In this document: positions 63,440 to 64,000 of the stretch, in pieces | Layout of the letters: each line of letters starts with the position of its first letter | Numbering within the stretch: the stretch's first letter is position 1 | From: Hydrogenophaga pseudoflava | Lineage (GTDB): Bacteria > Pseudomonadota > Gammaproteobacteria > Burkholderiales > Burkholderiaceae_C | NCBI RefSeq assembly: GCF_031020795.1 | Contig: NZ_JAVHJP010000011.1 | Span: 1-64,000, forward strand | Length of the DNA stretch: 64,000 nt | Direction: 5' to 3' | Notes under the pieces: generated by a model | Told to the model about the DNA's origin: nothing | The model's database searches: none | Seen by the model: the letters and a program-made list of their open reading frames with translations, nothing else | Program-made: the position numbers and the translations under genes

Positions 63440-64000
63440 TCAGTCCAGTGAAATCTTGGCGCGTTGGATCACGGGGCCCCAACGGCCACGTTCCTCCTTC
63501 ACAAATTCAGCAAAGTCCCTCTGAGTGGCCTTGCGGATCTCGGCTCCCATCTTTGTGTAGGCGTCCTTCACAATTGGGTGGTCCAGCGCAACGTTGATGG
63601 CGCCGTTCAAGCGGTTCACTACTTCCATCTCGGTACCACGGCGGACACCGACACCAACCCAGATAGCGGCGTCGAACTCAGGGAGTCCTCGTTCACCAAC
63701 GGTCGGCACTTCTGGAAGACCCGAAACCCGAGCGGGCGTAGCCATGGCCAGCGCACGAAGCCGGCCACTTCTGATGTAGGGCTCGAGCAGAGGTACACCA
63801 TCGAGCATCACGTCAATGCGTCCGCCCATGAGATCCTGCAACGCACTGGGACCAGACTTGTAGGGAACGGGAACGACATCGATACCGGCCAAGCTTCGGA
63901 AACGCTCAAACGACACATGAGAGGGCGTGCCGATGCCGCCAAAACCATAGGTGTACGAGTTCGGCTCTTTCTTGGCGAGTGCGATGAATTCCTCCAAGGT
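63440..64000 (-). CDS. Tripartite tricarboxylate transporter (TctC/Bug) binding protein, C-terminal part
   Basis: The C-terminal 187 residues of a periplasmic solute receptor, cut by the window edge. YTYGFGGIGTPSHVSFERFRSLAGIDVVPVPYKSGPSALQDLMGGRIDVMLDGV is diagnostic of Bug proteins, which are very numerous in Burkholderiales and bind carboxylates. The signal peptide and first part lie outside. It is upstream of the hydrolase in the same orientation. Confidence 0.9.
   Translation of the reverse strand, partial: TLEEFIALAKKEPNSYTYGFGGIGTPSHVSFERFRSLAGIDVVPVPYKSGPSALQDLMGGRIDVMLDGVPLLEPYIRSGRLRALAMATPARVSGLPEVPTVGERGLPEFDAAIWVGVGVRRGTEMEVVNRLNGAINVALDHPIVKDAYTKMGAEIRKATQRDFAEFVKEERGRWGPVIQRAKISLD

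Overview
The window is a GC-rich chromosomal segment from a betaproteobacterium, most likely Burkholderiales/Comamonadaceae. The evidence is the gene order glyA-nrdR, minor pilins with pilY1 and pilE, ribD-ribE-ribH-nusB, an aminotransferase, ybgC and tolQRA, plus 4-bp stop/start overlaps throughout. I saw no IS element, intact prophage or CRISPR array. This was read by eye, without database searches. Family names rest on motifs and remembered family features.

Layout. (1) 1-2876: a minus-strand operon of a lipoprotein, a GHSLGGG lipase-like protein, a BamE/SmpA-like lipoprotein and a secreted protein cut by the window edge. This could be a toxin/effector locus. (2) 3314-12756: a compact nine-gene minus-strand operon with a ketosynthase plus chain-length-factor pair of the aryl-polyene type, two flavoproteins with the WxWxIP halogenase motif, a MipA/OmpV porin, an acyltransferase, a glycosyltransferase, a methyltransferase and a cation antiporter. 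It diverges from a COG4648-type membrane protein, a family also known from aryl-polyene clusters. Carrier proteins, ligase, ketoreductase and dehydratase are not in the window. (3) 13609-26135: core genes, namely dnaE, a CHASE4-like hybrid sensor kinase, tolA-tolR-tolQ-ybgC (no tolB-pal), an aminotransferase, nusB, ribH, ribE and ribD (no ribBA between ribE and ribH). (4) 26140-34542: type IV pilus assembly genes pilE, pilY1, pilX, pilW, pilV and two FimT/GspH-type minor pilins.

(5) 34674-52261: nrdR and glyA behind a recognisable ZTP (pfl) riboswitch; a lytic transglycosylase with its own promoter and a palindromic operator candidate; a run of six hairpins ending in an intrinsic terminator (possible structured RNA); a DUF349 protein; mtfA-lpxH-two cyclophilins-L,D-transpeptidase-TPR protein; then cysS, an AlkA-type glycosylase, accA, tilS, lysC and tRNA-Ser(GCT).

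(6) 52262-64000: an accessory region beginning at the tRNA-Ser. It starts with decayed mobile-element genes (DUF2924 with a frameshift, DUF3489), then a zinc-ribbon protein, a NUDIX protein and a small unknown protein. Next comes a 6.3-kb interval bracketed by two 260-bp direct repeats, each carrying the promoter region and first codons of the same gene. Inside lie two divergent pairs: a membrane-anchored TIR protein with an OmpA-like lipoprotein, and a deoxyribosyltransferase-like/TPR/SLOG-like protein with a patatin phospholipase. The right-hand repeat starts the intact copy of the repeated gene, a macrodomain-like protein. The content (TIR, SLOG-like, patatin, macrodomain-like, NUDIX) suggests a nucleotide- or NAD-signalling immunity locus; this is inference. 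The window closes with an alpha/beta hydrolase and a truncated TctC/Bug-type binding protein.
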